A stretch of 64,000 nucleotides of DNA from Prinia subflava (lineage: Eukaryota > Chordata > Aves > Passeriformes > Cisticolidae), in the NCBI RefSeq assembly GCF_021018805.1, contig NC_086247.1, forward strand, positions 146,205,378 to 146,269,377, in the 5' to 3' direction. Positions 8,746 to 22,345 of this stretch are shown in pieces. Position numbers and translations under genes: made by a program. Every line of letters begins with the position of its first letter. Positions within the stretch are counted from its first letter, which is position 1. The notes under the pieces are model-generated. The model saw nothing but the letters and a program-made list of their open reading frames with translations, did not search any database and had not been told where the DNA came from.

Positions 8746-11700
8746 ACCTGAGAGGTAAATGGTGTATGCTGAGCTCTGTAGGGTAGTTCTGTGAGATTGC
8801 CCAAGCCCCAGTGCAGGAGCTCATTAAAAGCTGAAAGGAGAAGGACAGGGAGTGATTACAGGGTGCAACAAGCAGGATGCAGAACGTACAAGCTCTGAAC
8901 AAGGCAAACTCCAGCCAGAACACTTCAGGCGTGTAAAACAAAGGGGAAAAACAAAGTGTGTTGGTGGTTAGTGTGTAATAACATGAGTCATCCACAGCGA
9001 GCAGAACTTAAAAACTTGGCTGCTTTTATATAATCTGAGGGTGAGGAACGATAGTTAGATTTTGAATATGGAAATTAAACCCTAAGATATCTGAACAAAG
9101 CCCCGTCTTTGTGTAGTTAATAATGTTGTAGTGGGCATATGACAAATGTTAATTAAAGGTTTTTTGTTTAGCTGCCGATGTTTCCCTAGCTGCTTTTTCT
9201 TTTACCAGAACAAAACAGAAAGAACAATTCTATGCAGGCTGCAGTCTTCAAATGTCTATAAATCCATGTAACAACTATCATATAATTAGCCAACCAACAT
9301 CCCACATGCAGCTGTGCTCACTGACTCCCTGTCAATGAACCTCTGTCCTGACACAAAGGCTGTGCCTTTGCCTCGCTTTTGCCTTCATTCATCACCACAG
9401 TTCTGCATATTTATGCAGCAGAGAGTTCAGTGAGTTCATACTTGGTATTCAAAACGGTGATTTAATCTAAACTTCATGATGAAAAGATACTGTTTGTTGG
9501 TTATGTTGCTGAAAAAGTTACTTCTTTGGTGATGTCAGTAGGATTATGAGCATCATTACTGGGGCAAGCTGTTCTATCCAGGTGTGGTTAAAATTGTTGA
9601 TATTCTAATCTTTTTATATTTGCATTTATACATTTACTTATACTATGTCCAGACCTTTAAAGATACTGATTAGAAGTTTTTAACATTAGCTGTGACATAA
9701 AAAGCAGGCCACTGTGGACCAGGTTTCCTTGAGGGTAAAATTATTGACTGTAATGCCTTTTTAAAGGAGTAGCTAGTCAAGTGTCATCTGAGGGGGTGGC
9801 CTGTGCCTTATAACAGTAGTCCAAGTCATGATAGACAAAAGACCAAATGGATGAAATAAACAGAAATATCATTATAAACCCCCAAACAAGAGGAACATTG
9901 TCTTTTAAATACATTTATTTCTTGATGGAAATATTGCTTGCATAAAGAAGAAAACCAGGTACATTTCTGTCACCAACTTTTATATAACATCAGTCCTTTG
10001 CAAAAAAAGCACCTCCAAGATGTGTGTTCAGGCAAACATGTCCATGGTTGATTTAAGATCAAATGATTTTCACTTGTTTGATGACTTTGGATTTGCACAT
10101 AGGATAAAAAGGAACTTCCCTTGAGGATTGCATTGTGAACTGTGTTCCTCTTAAATCCCTCTTCTTATGACACTTAATTCCAGCACTTTTCCTCTGATGT
10201 AGGCATCCCTCCCAGTAACACATCATATGTGTCTGAGGAAGGTGCTTCTGGAATTCATATGCTAGTTTGTAGGGTTAATCATGAAACCCCCACAAAGGTG
10301 GTACTCCAGCTTACTTCAAGTTTTAGATTTCATCATGTTGCACTGGGGGAGACGTGCAGTGACACTGTAGGTGCTCAGCTTGGAGCCAGTTACAGAGGAG
10401 AGGAAGGAGCTCTGCAGCATCCCCATTTTCCAAACTCCTCTCACTTTGTTGGGCAGAAGGACTGTTCCCAGCTAGGACCTCTGGCTTGAGCCTCGATGTC
10501 TGATGAGATGGTCAAGGTCTAAATCAGATCAGAAATCCTTGGCTCTGCCTCTTGTTTTCCTATCCTTACCACAGCAATAACTATAAATAACAGAGCTGTG
10601 GCTACCAGGAATAGACCAAGTATCACATATTCTGGTTATGTCTGTACATCCTCGTGTCTCTTCAGCTCAGGAGCACAAGGGCCAAGAGCTTTAGAGCTGT
10701 TCCTTTCATATGGAAAACACTTTCTTCCAGAGCTTTTCACATAGGATGATTCTGCCCAATTCACACTGCTTAAAAAAAAATAAAGAAAAAAAGAGGCCTT
10801 TAAGACCTCTGTAGCTTATCTGCAAGGAGAGATTTATGACTTCATGGAAGAAGTCCATGGAGGTGCCCAAGCACTGCCAGTGCCTCTTCCAGGCTACCAT
10901 CCTGAAAATATGAAATGTGGAGCTAACCTACTTATGATTATTTTCCCCTATCATTCTGTTGAGATATACATTCAGAGAGCTGTCTTGGTTTGAGCAGGAT
11001 AATGGGAAAAGCTTTCCAGTGTAAAGTTTCCCATACAACCAGGAAGACCAGTGCAGAGGAAAAACATCAGAGAGAGAACATGCATGTGTGCTAGTGCATA
11101 GTGTGGTGTGGAAGTGTGGCTTACATGTTGCTTCATGAATACTGCTGTAAATATTGCTGCTTTTCAGGGAAAATCTTAAGATTTCCATGTCAGTGATTCC
11201 AACAGTGCCCTTAAATGCAGCTCACTGTACCTAGATGGGAAAATTTGCTGTCAGTCGTGGTTTCAGATTGCCAAGCTGAACTTTAAGTTAAAAATTTGTA
11301 CCATATGGGAAGCCTACAACTTTGCCTGGAGCAATACTTTAGAAACTGCTGAAGCTAGGTTATGCTGAAAAATGTATTTATGTAAAGCCAAACCCTTCAG
11401 CTTTTACTCATATAAGGACACACTTGTAATAATGAGATCAGGCCACTTCCATGCAAACTCAAAGGACTAATTAAGTGCTGAGCTGTTCTAGCTGTACACT
11501 AATGTAACTCTTGGTATCATTGCACTGCAGGATTGGACCTTACACAGCAGCTTCAAATATGCCACTGTAAATTTTATTGTTTTTGCAGGTACTACTACCA
11601 GATCAAAGCAAATGCTAGGCAGACTTAACCTTGTTAATGATCTGAGCTGGATGCTGCCAGCTTCACTTGCTTATTGAGGCATATTTTGGGATGTTGCTCA

Positions 11701-13801
11701 TGCAGAGTGCTGAGGAAGTTCAGAACACATCAGGTAACAATATCCTTGGTTCAGGATCTTCACTGTGTCCCCTCTGCTCAGATTAATGCCTGTAATGATG
11801 CTGAAGTTAGTAGCTGTTGCTCTTGGTTGCCCTTGGAAAGAGCAGGGGGAAATAGTACCTCCAGAGGCTGCTGAGATCCCAGTTTGTCTGGCTGGCCTTG
11901 GGAGGTGCCCATTTCTGTCCTCTGACTACAGCAAAAGCTTCTGCTTTCTTTATTTAGAGGGAAGGAAGGACAGAGTCAAGCTGTGAGGTCAGAGGGCAGC
12001 TGTATGTTTCTACCCTGTTATCATCCAGAATGGTTTGTTGGTGCAGCGTCCACCCAGGTTCCACTGTTTGTCCAGGTTTGTTTGGGAATTGCCTCACTAA
12101 GTCAGGTGCTCGTGACATTTGTAAAGATGAGGTTGGTGCCTTCACGTCTGTTGCAGAGGCTGGAAACTGTGATTGCAGAAAGATCTCAGGGCAGACAGGC
12201 ATTAACCTCTGGGGTGTTACTGGTTAGGAATGAACCACATCCGGCAAGAGAGAAAAAACACCAGGAATAAAATTCAGTAACCCTGTCAGAGAAAACAGAA
12301 GAAACCAATACAAAACATCTCAAGATGCTTTGTGTCCTGTCTGAGAAGCCATATGCATCCCATCTGGGAAGCTATTGGTCTTCTCATCAGCTAGCCTGGG
12401 CATCTATTCAACTGAATATGTATTTAATTTTCTCACATGCACTGGAGGAATCTCAGCTGGAAAAATCAGCCAGACAACTTCCCCAATGTCTGAGTCAGCA
12501 GCACGGAGATTTGTGGTTATCAAAGAGCACTTGCCCCTAATTTTTAACATTTAAGAATCTGCTGGTTTTGCTGTTCTGTGGTTAGCTGGTTGCCTGTGTT
12601 TGCATGCAGAAATCTCTGTTCTTGTGCTGTGTTGTTTCTCTGGAATGCTGTGAGCAGTTGTTTTTGTTTGTTTGAACTTGGGTGGAGCCAGCTGTCTAAT
12701 TGGGTAAATATTTGCAATGCTATACTTGCATGCACAGAAGACAAAGAGGGCTGGACTCCTGTTGACATAAAGGGCCTTTTACACCAGCCCAGCAATGTAA
12801 AGGCTTAAATAAAATTGATGAGTACAAGGCCATTTCTTATGGTCAGACTGTATAAAGTAGATTTAATTTAACTGTCATGGCCATATTTACTTCTAATTAC
12901 TGATGGAATATATTTTCCAACATGATTACAACCATTAAGTGGTTATTCAGTCTGCCTTATTCACTGATTGCAAGTTCAAAAACTGCTGGACTTCCACTGG
13001 GTCTTAGCCCTGTTAATAAAATAGTATTTATTTACCAGAGTGCTTTTAGACATCAAGGATGAGTTTTCCACAGATGTAGAAATTGCCTAAGTGAACATTA
13101 GTAGGTCCAAATACCTAAAGGTGTTTGGAAATTTGCAAGCTTGTGGTGCTCATGGAAGGTGTGTTTGTATATATAAAATAAATACCTTGCATAAACCCTG
13201 TGGGGTGACTATTGCATATGTTATCATTAGCTCCAAAGTACACAATAAATATCGACACACATATGAACAGATTCTAAAGATTTATCATTGGAGAAGCTGT
13301 TAATAGGTAATTGAGCCTTTCTTTGAACAAAGGTTACTAAAAATGGTTGTGACATAAGGAGACGGGAAATTGAACTCCACAGTTGCAGCATTGGGTAGAC
13401 CTAGTTCAGATTTATCTGTAGCTGTCACAGCCTGGACCTTATTTGGAATGGATTTGCCCTGGCTAGTCTTGAAAGACTTGCACAGTCTCATAGAGCCATT
13501 GCTTCACACACACCAGAACAGAACAAGTGTCTGTCTGTAGGACTAAGAAAAAACTTCAGTATATGAGGGGTTTATTTTATTAACAATTATTTGTCTTGTT
13601 TGAAATTCTCACTATATTTTTTCAACATTCAACTATTTACTCTTGTCTTCAAAAAACAAATAAGGATAATTTAGAGTTTCACCTCCATAAAGGCAAGCTC
13701 TGGTGCTCTTACACCAGCTGGTATCTTGCTTAGTCATGAGTTCCACTGGTTCACTGATACCAGCTATGGTGCAAAAGCCTTTGATTACCACAGTGCAGCC
13801 A
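8746..13801. other. Intergenic, unique sequence
   Basis: About 5 kb of AT-rich single-copy DNA. No exon, RNA gene or mobile element could be supported. A short stretch near 10980 (TGTCTTGGTTTGAGCAGG) weakly resembles the start of some bird LTRs but has no matching LTR body. Confidence 0.6.
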
Positions 13802-13846
13802 TCCACTCCTCCACTCCTCCACTCCTCCACTCCTCCACTCCTCCCT
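13802..13846. repeat. 8-bp microsatellite (ACTCCTCC)n
   Basis: Five consecutive, essentially perfect copies of ACTCCTCC. Confidence 0.9.
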
Positions 13847-13990
13847 GTCCTTTACTGCAAGTCACAGGTTTTTGTCTTCCTTTACTACTTGAGTATTGAA
13901 GCTCAGGTTGCCTCTGAGCAAGCATTCACTGAGCAGGTAGGCAGCAGGATCTCTGCTCCTGCAGAGTTAATCCCATTGCCAGTCCCTGCA
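13847..13990. other. Unique spacer between two tandem arrays
   Basis: Single-copy sequence between the 8-bp and 7-bp arrays. Nothing recognised. Confidence 0.6.
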
Positions 13991-14158
13991 TGGATCATGG
14001 GTCGTGGATCATGGATCATGGGTCATGGGTTGTGGGTCATGGATCATGGCTTATGGATCATGGGTCATGGATCATGGATCATGTATCATGGGCTGTGGAT
14101 CATGGGTCATGGATCATGGGTCATGGATCATGGATTATGGATCATGGATCATGGATCT
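13991..14158. repeat. Heptamer array, 24 copies of TGGATCA/TGGGTCA
   Basis: Twenty-four heptamers run in unbroken 7-bp phase. The commonest are TGGATCA and TGGGTCA, with rarer TGGGTTG, TGGGTCG, TGGGCTG, TGGCTTA, TGTATCA, TGGATTA and TGGATCT. No indel disturbs the phase. Three overlapping Met-Asp-His-Gly-Ser-Trp-type reading frames are by-products of a stop-free 21-bp period. Confidence 0.95.
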
Positions 14159-17100
14159 CCCCATGTCATCACCCAGGGAAGCAGGAGGCCGTGACCCAGG
14201 CAGCCTTGCAGGTTTTGGCTGCATCCATTCTCTTGTCTACCCCACCTCTCATCCATACCTGTGGATGGTGTGGTGGGTGAGGAAAAGCAGCTGTAGAGGT
14301 GTGGAGCCTGCTGAGGTCGGTTGTGCCACTGCCTGTTTTGCTCTCCCTGCGAGGAAGGCGAGTCTCACTACAGCTCACCACCCAGCCATTCCACCAGGGA
14401 ATGTGCTCAGTAATTTCCTATGAGCTCACTCACACTGGTTTTTTTGTCAACTGATGGCAAACTGACTATAGTTTTTCATGCTGTTGGCATCTTTTCAAGT
14501 GCTGTTGTGGATTCTTGTAAGCTCATGTTGAGTATTTCCCTCAGTCACGCATAACTGGAATTCATCAAAATAGCACAAATGATTTTGTGTTTTTCCTTGC
14601 TGTCTTCATTCTGAAAACATCTTGAACTTTATTTCATAGTGACCTTTATCCAGCTGTAAAAACTTTTAAAATTGTCCAGTGGTTTGAAATGCATGGGACA
14701 AGTTGGAAAGTGAATACTGGTCAAGATAGCAAGGCTGAATAAATCATTAACAAAACAGGCTAAAAACTGTACCACTTCTCTTCCCCAACTGATACTGATG
14801 AGCAAACTAAGTATCTACAGACAGCCTTCTTTGTGATGTTGTGATTACCAGTCCTATTTGTCTACAGTGTTTTCCTGTTCCTTGTGTGTAAACAAACTGT
14901 AATCACAGTGCCATGACACCCAGTCCTCATCTTCTGGCAGCCGCCCTTGGAAATTACTTCCTCCTTCAAGTCTTGTCTTTTCTCTGGCTCCTGCATTTAG
15001 TGAAACTGGAGATCTCTGTGTGACTGTCCCTGGACATTCCTCACTCTCCATCAGACCTTTATCACACCAACACTGTATTTTCTGAATACTTCCATCCGGT
15101 TTTGCTTTAAGTTTGCACAAAGATTTCTAGCTTGGATTATATTTGTACTTCCTTGACCATACTGTAAATGCTTATTTGAGCTGGACAGGAAGAACTTGTT
15201 CTGTTGTTTGGTCTTGGGATGTTACTGAAGACTCATTAAAGTAGCAGAGAAGCTTTCATGAGGGTAGGGAAGGAATGTGTCATTTTGTGCTTCTGCTCAC
15301 CTGCCTGGATCTGCTAGAGCAAAGTTGCCCATTCACAAGAAAAATTCTGTCATGAATATCTGGTGTTAGGACTGGCAGCCAGTCAGAAATGCTTAACTGC
15401 CCAATGACTTTGCCCACAAGAAAAAGGTAAATTTGCACTTGAAATTTTCAATCACATGTAAAGTCCACAACCTGATTTGCTCAGAGAGGTCATTGACATT
15501 TAGCTTTCTATTAGGAAATACCTTTACCAAAAAATTTCAATGGGAAAAGCAAAGACTTGTGTTTGTTCCATAAGATTCATTCATGAAAAATTTCTGCTCA
15601 ATGAAAAAGGAAATCTACATTTTTTTAAAAAGACTTTCTCTATCTGGTATGAATGCTTTAGTCTAGGCAAACTGTACATTTTACCAGTAATTCAACTCAA
15701 TTTTAATTCAACTGATGTAACACTATAATAAATAATGTAAGAATTAGTGGCATGTCTTTAATGTTTTTGCCTGCGTAACATATCTGGATTCTCTGCAGCA
15801 ATAAAAGCTGCTGTTATTTCGTGTTGAAGGTGAAGTATGTCCATCAATGTCTTTCCCAGGGGAACAGAGAACAAGGCTTGGGAGAAGGTGGTTTGGCACA
15901 CACACCCCTCGTGAGGAGCAAACTTGCACAGCAGCTCATCTTTAACTCTTCCCAAGCAGTGGAGCGTGTCATTGCTTTTGCAATAAACCATTCCTCAGGA
16001 ACAGAGATAGACTGGCTGAAAAATAATTAAAAACTTAATTTTCTGTAATACTGTCCATCAAACAACTTTACTCAATCTTTCTGAAAGGCTGCTCTGCAGC
16101 ATGGAAAAAAGACTGGCAGTAGTGCAAGAACAGGGAGTATTTATGACAAGTAGAAGCATGGTTGGCCTTTTGCCCTAGAGAAATGGTTGGATGAGAGGAT
16201 CTTCTGCTTAAACTAAGCCTTAATAAAATAATTTGGACCTGGGCTTGAGGTGATGATGTTTGGCAAAGTGGCTGCAGAGACTTTTTTTACTGCCCAGGCT
16301 GGTACTGACCTGCATGGACGTGCTTAGGGTCTGTTGTGTGCAAATCCACAGCTGCATAGTTGATCAATCCTCTCTTTTGGGAAAACCTGAATTTTTACAG
16401 AGGCATAAAATTTGTAGATTAGGTCTTTTACAAAGATTTGGTCCCAATAAATCCTGTTTGATTTGTCTCCTGCAGTTCCTTTACAGTTTGTTGTGTAGTA
16501 CCTCAAGAAAGGTAAACAAAGCTTCATCCTCCTCTGGACAGCTGTTGGGGACAGATCCACTGACTCAACTGCTCAAGAGAACAACCCCCAAAATTGGGTA
16601 TTTTATTCCAAACTGACACACATAAAACTTCTCTTCTTCCTAGGTTCACAGTTCCATGGGGTAGATTTTCAACATTAAACATCAAGAGCTATACAACAAA
16701 CCCTAGTATCAGTATCAGTGTCACTAGTGACCTAGTCTGCTGGGAACCACAATATTTTTCCCCCCAAACTGCCTGATCCATAGTTTTTCCAAACTTATTT
16801 CCTATTTTCTTTCCTCATTTAGTCCATCTGATAATACCACCAGACATTATTTCATCTCCTGAGAAGACTGAAAGGGGGAGGATTCAAAGCTGGTGTAAAT
16901 TCACTTTTCTCTGCTTACTCATTAATCTGTGCCAAGTTATGCTGGATATGCTCTTCTGAGAGACAGCTCAGGCTTCTTTATCTGTCATAGTGGCACTGCT
17001 TTGCTTTTCAAATCAGCAAACAAGAAGCCACGTCCTAAACAGGCCACTTCATTATCTTTTGTGTTGGTTATTTTTGTGGTGTGGTTTTTTTTCCCCCTAA

Positions 17101-17317
17101 CAAAAATATAAATAATCCTTTCTCACTGATAATAATTAAAAGATGTACTTTTCCTTGTAGATGATAAACTGAATGGAGAGCCTGCAGTCATTTGTCTGTC
17201 TCTTCAATGGGGAAATCAATTCTCAGTTATCTACGCATGGCTTGTCTGGCTGGAGGATTTACCAGGCTGGGGCTGGGCATGCACTGACCTCAGTTCATTC
17301 ACCACCTGCAAGGCTGA
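14159..17317. other. Intergenic, unique sequence
   Basis: About 3.1 kb of single-copy AT-rich DNA. Reading frames are short and without recognisable similarity. No mobile element was recognised. Confidence 0.6.
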
Positions 17318-19377
17318 CTTTGGCCCCGTGGGCTGCATTGGTCCCAGCAGAGCTGCATTGGTCCCAGCAGTGCTGCACTGGTCCCAGCAGAGCTGCATTG
17401 GTCCCAGCAGTGCTGCATTGGTCCCAGCAGAGCTGCATTGGTCCCAGCAGTGCTGCATTGGTCCCAGCAGAGCTGCATTGGTCCCAGCAGAGCTGCATTG
17501 GTCCCAGCAGAGCTGCATTGGTCCCAGCAGTGCTGCATTGACCCCAGCAGTGCTGCATTGGTCCCAGCAGTGCTGCACTGGTCCCAGCAGTGCTGCAATA
17601 ACCCCAGCAGTGCTGCATTGGTCCCAGCAGTGCTGCACTGGTCCCAGCAGAGCTGCATTGGTCCCAGCAGTGCTGCACTGGTCCCAGCAGTGCTGCATTG
17701 ATCCCAGCAGTGCTGCACTGGTCCCTGCAGTGCTGCATTGGTCCCAGCAGTGCTGCATTGCTCCCAGCAGTGCTGCATTGCTCCCAGCAGTGCTGCACTG
17801 GTCCCAGCAGTGCTGCATTGGTCCCAGCAGTGCTGCATTGGTCCCAGCAGTGCTGCACTGGTCCCAGCAGTGCTGCATTGATCCCAGCAGTGCTGCATTG
17901 GTCCCAGCAGTGCTGCACTAACCCCAGCAGAGCTGCATTGCTCCCAGCAGTGCTGCATTGGTCCCAGCAGTGCTGCACTGGTCCCAGCAGAGCTGCATTG
18001 ATCCCAGCAGTGCTGCACTAACCCCAGCAGTGCTGCATTGATCCCAGCAGTGCTGCACTAACCCCAGCAGTGCTGCATTGATCCCAGCAGTGCTGCATTG
18101 ATCCCAGCAGTGCTGCATTGGTCCCAGCAGTGCTGCACTGGTCCCAGCAGAGCTGCATTGGTCCCAGCAGTGCTGCACTAACCCCAGCAGTGCTGCATTG
18201 ATCCCAGCAGTGCTGCATTGATCCCAGCAGTGCTGCATTGGTCCCAGCAGTGCTGCATTGGTCCCAGCAGAGCTGCATTGGTCCCAGCAGTGCTGCATTG
18301 ACCCCGGCAGTGCTGCATTGATCCCAGCAGAGCTGCATTGATCCCAGCAGAGCTGCATTGATCCCAGCAGTGCTGCACTAACCCCAGCAGTGCTGCATTG
18401 ACCCCAGCAGTGCTGCATTGATCCCAGCAGAGCTGCATTGGTCCCAGCAGTGCTGCACTGGTCCCAGCAGTGCTGCATTGATCCCAGCAGTGCTGCACTG
18501 GTCCCAGCAGTGCTGCATTGGTCCCAGCAGTGCTGTATTGATCCCAGCAGTGCTGCATTGATCCCAGCAGTGCTGCATTGGTCCCAGCAGAGCTGCATTG
18601 ACCCCGGCAGTGCTGCATTGATCCCAGCAGTGCTGCATTGGTCCCAGCAGTGCTGCACTGGTCCCAGCAGTGCTGCATTGATCCCAGCAGTGCTGCACTG
18701 GTCCCAGCAGATCTGCATTGGTCCCAGCAGTGCTGCACTGGTCCCTGCAGTGCTGCATTGATCCCAGCAGTGCTGCATTGGTCCCAGCAGTGCTGCATTG
18801 GTCCCAGCAGTGCTGCATTGATCCCAGCAGAGCTGCATTGCTCCCAGCAGTGCTGCACTGGTCCCAGCAGTGCTGCATTGGTCCCAGCAGTGCTGCACTG
18901 GTCCCAGCAGAGCTGCATTGGTCCCAGCAGTGCTGCACTGGTCCCAGCAGTGCTGCATTGGTCCCAGCAGAGCTGCATTGGTCCCAGCAGTGCTGCATTG
19001 ACCCCCAGCAGTGCTGCATTGGTCCCAGCAGAGCTGCATTGATCCCAGCAGTGCTGCACTAACCCCAGCAGTGCTGCATTGACCCCAGCAGTGCTGCATT
19101 GATCCCAGCAGAGCTGCATTGGTCCCAGCAGTGCTGCACTGGTCCCAGCAGTGCTGCATTGATCCCAGCAGTGCTGCACTGGTCCCAGCAGTGCTGCATT
19201 GGTCCCAGCAGTGCTGTATTGATCCCAGCAGTGCTGCATTGATCCCAGCAGTGCTGCATTGGTCCCAGCAGTGCTGCATTGATCCCAGCAGTGCTGCATT
19301 GGTCCCAGCAGTGCTCCATTGACCCCAGCAGTGCTGCACTGACCCCAGCAGTGCTGCATTGGTCCCAGCAGTGCTGC
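17318..19377. repeat. 20-bp satellite array, about 102 copies
   Basis: The unit GTCCCAGCAGTGCTGCATTG is repeated about 102 times from 17341 to 19377, preceded by one degenerate copy from about 17318. Variation is confined to a few positions: the first bases (GT, AT, AC or CT), T or A in TGCTG/AGCTG, and the last bases (CATTG, CACTG or CACTA). One copy at 19001-19021 has an extra C, shifting the phase by one. The unit carries an imperfect dyad, CAGCA-G-TGCTG. Because 20 bp is not a multiple of three, all frames cycle through the same 20-residue peptide every 60 bp. Open frames of up to 473 codons therefore exist on both strands and do not indicate a gene. Confidence 0.97.
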
Positions 19378-22275
19378 GTGCACATCTGTCAGTGCCAGGG
19401 CTGCCTCCAGCTCACCAGCAGATTATCTGTGTCACTCACAGCTGTGTGGAGGCCTCTCCACAGCTTCTGTGGGCTGCAGCAGAGGTGGAGTCAGCTGCCA
19501 CGGCCAGCTCCTGCAGCAGCAGGAAGATACAACACTTCTTTCCATGCTGACGTGGCATAAATTGAGTTTATTTATGCTCCGGCAGCCCCTCAGCTGTCAG
19601 AAGCTGAGGAAACAATCTTCTTTACTCCTTAGACCACCAGCAGAGATTTTCAACTTTGAATAAACTAGTTTGTTACTGGCTAGTTTAATTTAGTACAGAA
19701 CTGGGGGTGATTGATGCACTGTGCTCATAAGTAAGGCTGCTCTTTCCAAAACCTGGCCATGGCTACAGAAAGATCTTGTTCCATGTGTTTCCCAGCAAAA
19801 TGGATTTCCTATTCACCTTCAGCAGCAAACATGGACTGCTTGAATTTGTATTTACTTTAAATAATTAGAATGTGGTGTTTTAAGTCTTCATGCAGGTTAT
19901 CAGTTAAATTTTAAATGTTTAGTTGCTTAAATAATAAACTCCACATTAAAGTAATATCAACAAAAAGGATCTAATCTGTTTTGTTTAACTGGAAAAAAAA
20001 TTTGCAGATTTGTATTTGCCGTGTTATTTCTATCTTTTATTATTCCCAAGAGATTCTGAATAGAGATGTTATCTCATCTTTAACTGTGCTCTTGCAATCT
20101 TGCAATTCGTCAAACCAGTAATTTATGTTTCTGTTGAAAGGAGGTGAGAAGTAATTAACTCATGTATTGCATCCTTGTCTTGGCGGGCCTTTCATTTTCA
20201 CTAAGTACTTGCACTAGCAGTTTTTTTTTTTTTTTTTAATTTCAGACTCTTGAAAACTCCTGGGTTTCCCCAGGAAGGCCAGCACTCTCAGCAGTGTATG
20301 TGAGTGCTTGATGCCTTGCAGAATTAACCCCCAGGAGTCCAGCCCTGTGTTGGGGGCATTGGTCACATTCACATTGACTTCAGTCCAGCAATTGGAATGC
20401 TGGGGCAGCAGGATTATTTGCCCCACTGAATTACTGGCCCTGGTTCTCAGGATATTTCCTCACTCTGCCAGGCAAATCCACAAGTTGTTTACTTGCCCGT
20501 GTGTGCTCCTGGCAGCCTGTATTCCTGGATGACCTATTTTTGCAGGAATCAAATGCCCGTGGCAGCAGCATTTTATTGGCCTTGCTGGGCTGACACCACT
20601 GCAGTGAGAGTGCTCATGGTCAGTGACACTGCAAGTCCTGGCTGAGCAAACTGATTTCCTGCCAGCTTTGCAGCAGCTTTTATGTCAATCACTTACTAGC
20701 AGGAGGGGATGGGCTCACAAAGACGTGTTTTCCATTGACAGAACCAGCTCCAAGGCTAACTAGAGAGCATGGCCAGTGTGGTGACAGAAATTAGGAGTTT
20801 CTGTGCAGAGCACACCAATAAAGAAACCTGTACACCCTCCTCTTGTCCTAGGTACTGAATCACATGTAAGTCATGGTTTCCTCTGGAGTTTCATCTTCCT
20901 CAGCTAAAAGTTGTAAGGGTGTGACAGATCAGCAGAGGTCAGGTGAGCCTGGATGGAAGGGGAGGAGTTGCTCTCATTTAGATTTTTTTTTTCAATAACA
21001 AAGCTGGCCACACCTCTAACAGCCAGACTCAGCTGTGTTTTCAGGTAATCTTAATAACAGGTCACTAGAGTGCTTAGCTTGCTCAATCCATTCAGTAATT
21101 AGAGCCAGTGCCAGAGTCATAAAACTGAGTATGGAGTGAGGTCTTAATGAACACAGTAATTTGCCTGCAAGTACAGCTCTGTAGAGCTTCCTCATAAATG
21201 GAACAGTGCAGTCACCAAACAGGGCACGTCCATGTGGCAGCTGAGGACAAACCCCCAGCCTTTAAGTGACCATCAATAGGATCAGTTCAGCATGCAGGCC
21301 AAGGAAATTAAAACTAGCAACACTCCAGCTGGATTAGTTATTTTTCAAAGTCTCAAAGTGCTGAGAACTTTGTGTTTTTATTCAATGTTAAGGCTGATAC
21401 TTCCAGCAATATTCACATGCTGAGGCAGTGATTTTAATGACTCAGGGGAAGAAGCTGACTACTGAATCACCAACATCCAAACCTGAAGAACCCAACTCCT
21501 GTCTGTAAATCTGAATGTAATTAAGCATAGTCTTGTTCTTTTCATTAGGCATTAAATAACAACAGAGGATGAGACTTCACTTACATAACAGTAAAAATAT
21601 TACTTGTTTTTAGTTTTCTACCCCAGAATCTGGAACCTACAATCTATTGTAGTGTGTTTTTATAGGAACTGAGAAAAGAATTAAACAAATAGCTAGAAGA
21701 AATGTACACCCTAAGTATGAAAACAACATTTCTGCTCATGAAATTGCTAAACCAGATGTTGTTAGAAGCTGGAAGACTGTTCTAGAAGGCAAACCATGCA
21801 AGCTTATGCTGTTCTGAAGCCACTGGGCATTGTCAGACCCTGGAATATCAGGGGCTTTGATTTGATCTAGGGTGGCTGTCGTCAGCACTCACCATGTTCT
21901 CTGAACACCACAAGCAATTGCATCAGATCAGAAGAACAGACAGTGGGTGTCCCAGGCTGTCCCAAAAATATGTAATAAAAAAAGCACCAGGTAAACATTG
22001 CATGAGGACATGATTAATGCCAGAAGAACAGAGGGTGGAAGTTCAAGGAAAGGCAAAAATTGTTAGTAACAGAAAATGTGTATTTCTCAAGATCTAGAAT
22101 GTAGTAAGAAAGATTTCCAGGGATGAATACCATTTGCTTTCAAAGGCTGGAAAGGCTGGAAATTTAACTGGAAGGCTAGAAAATGCTGTAAAAGTAATGT
22201 TCTCACATTTTCATCTGTTGACCTGCTAACCTTTTCTTTAAAACATTTGTTACAAGAACTGTTCTGCAAATAATC
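19378..22275. other. Intergenic, unique sequence
   Basis: Single-copy DNA with a T-run at 20220-20238. No gene or mobile element was recognised. Confidence 0.6.
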
Positions 22276-22345
22276 TGTTTGTTTTTTTCTTTTCTTGTGG
22301 TTTTTCTTTTTTTTTTTTCTTTTTTTTTCTTTTTTTTTTTTATTG
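22276..22345. repeat. T-rich polypyrimidine tract
   Basis: Seventy bases made almost entirely of T with scattered C and G, consistent with a decayed homopolymer. No adjoining processed pseudogene or LINE body is evident. Confidence 0.8.

Noticed and set aside
10978..11120. Possible LTR start (TGTCTTGGTTTGAGCAGG)
   Set aside because: Only the first ~20 bases resemble an LTR. No body, TATA box, polyadenylation signal or opposite end was found.
17341..19377. Resemblance to a CRISPR array because of regular short repeats
   Set aside because: There are no unique spacers between repeats, the units are contiguous, and the genome is a vertebrate.
17231..19385. Very long open frames (up to 473 codons) on both strands, reading as Cys/Trp/Gln-rich repeats
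   Set aside because: They lie on the 20-bp satellite. The unit has no stop in any frame, so all frames on both strands stay open. No unique coding sequence or start context supports a protein.
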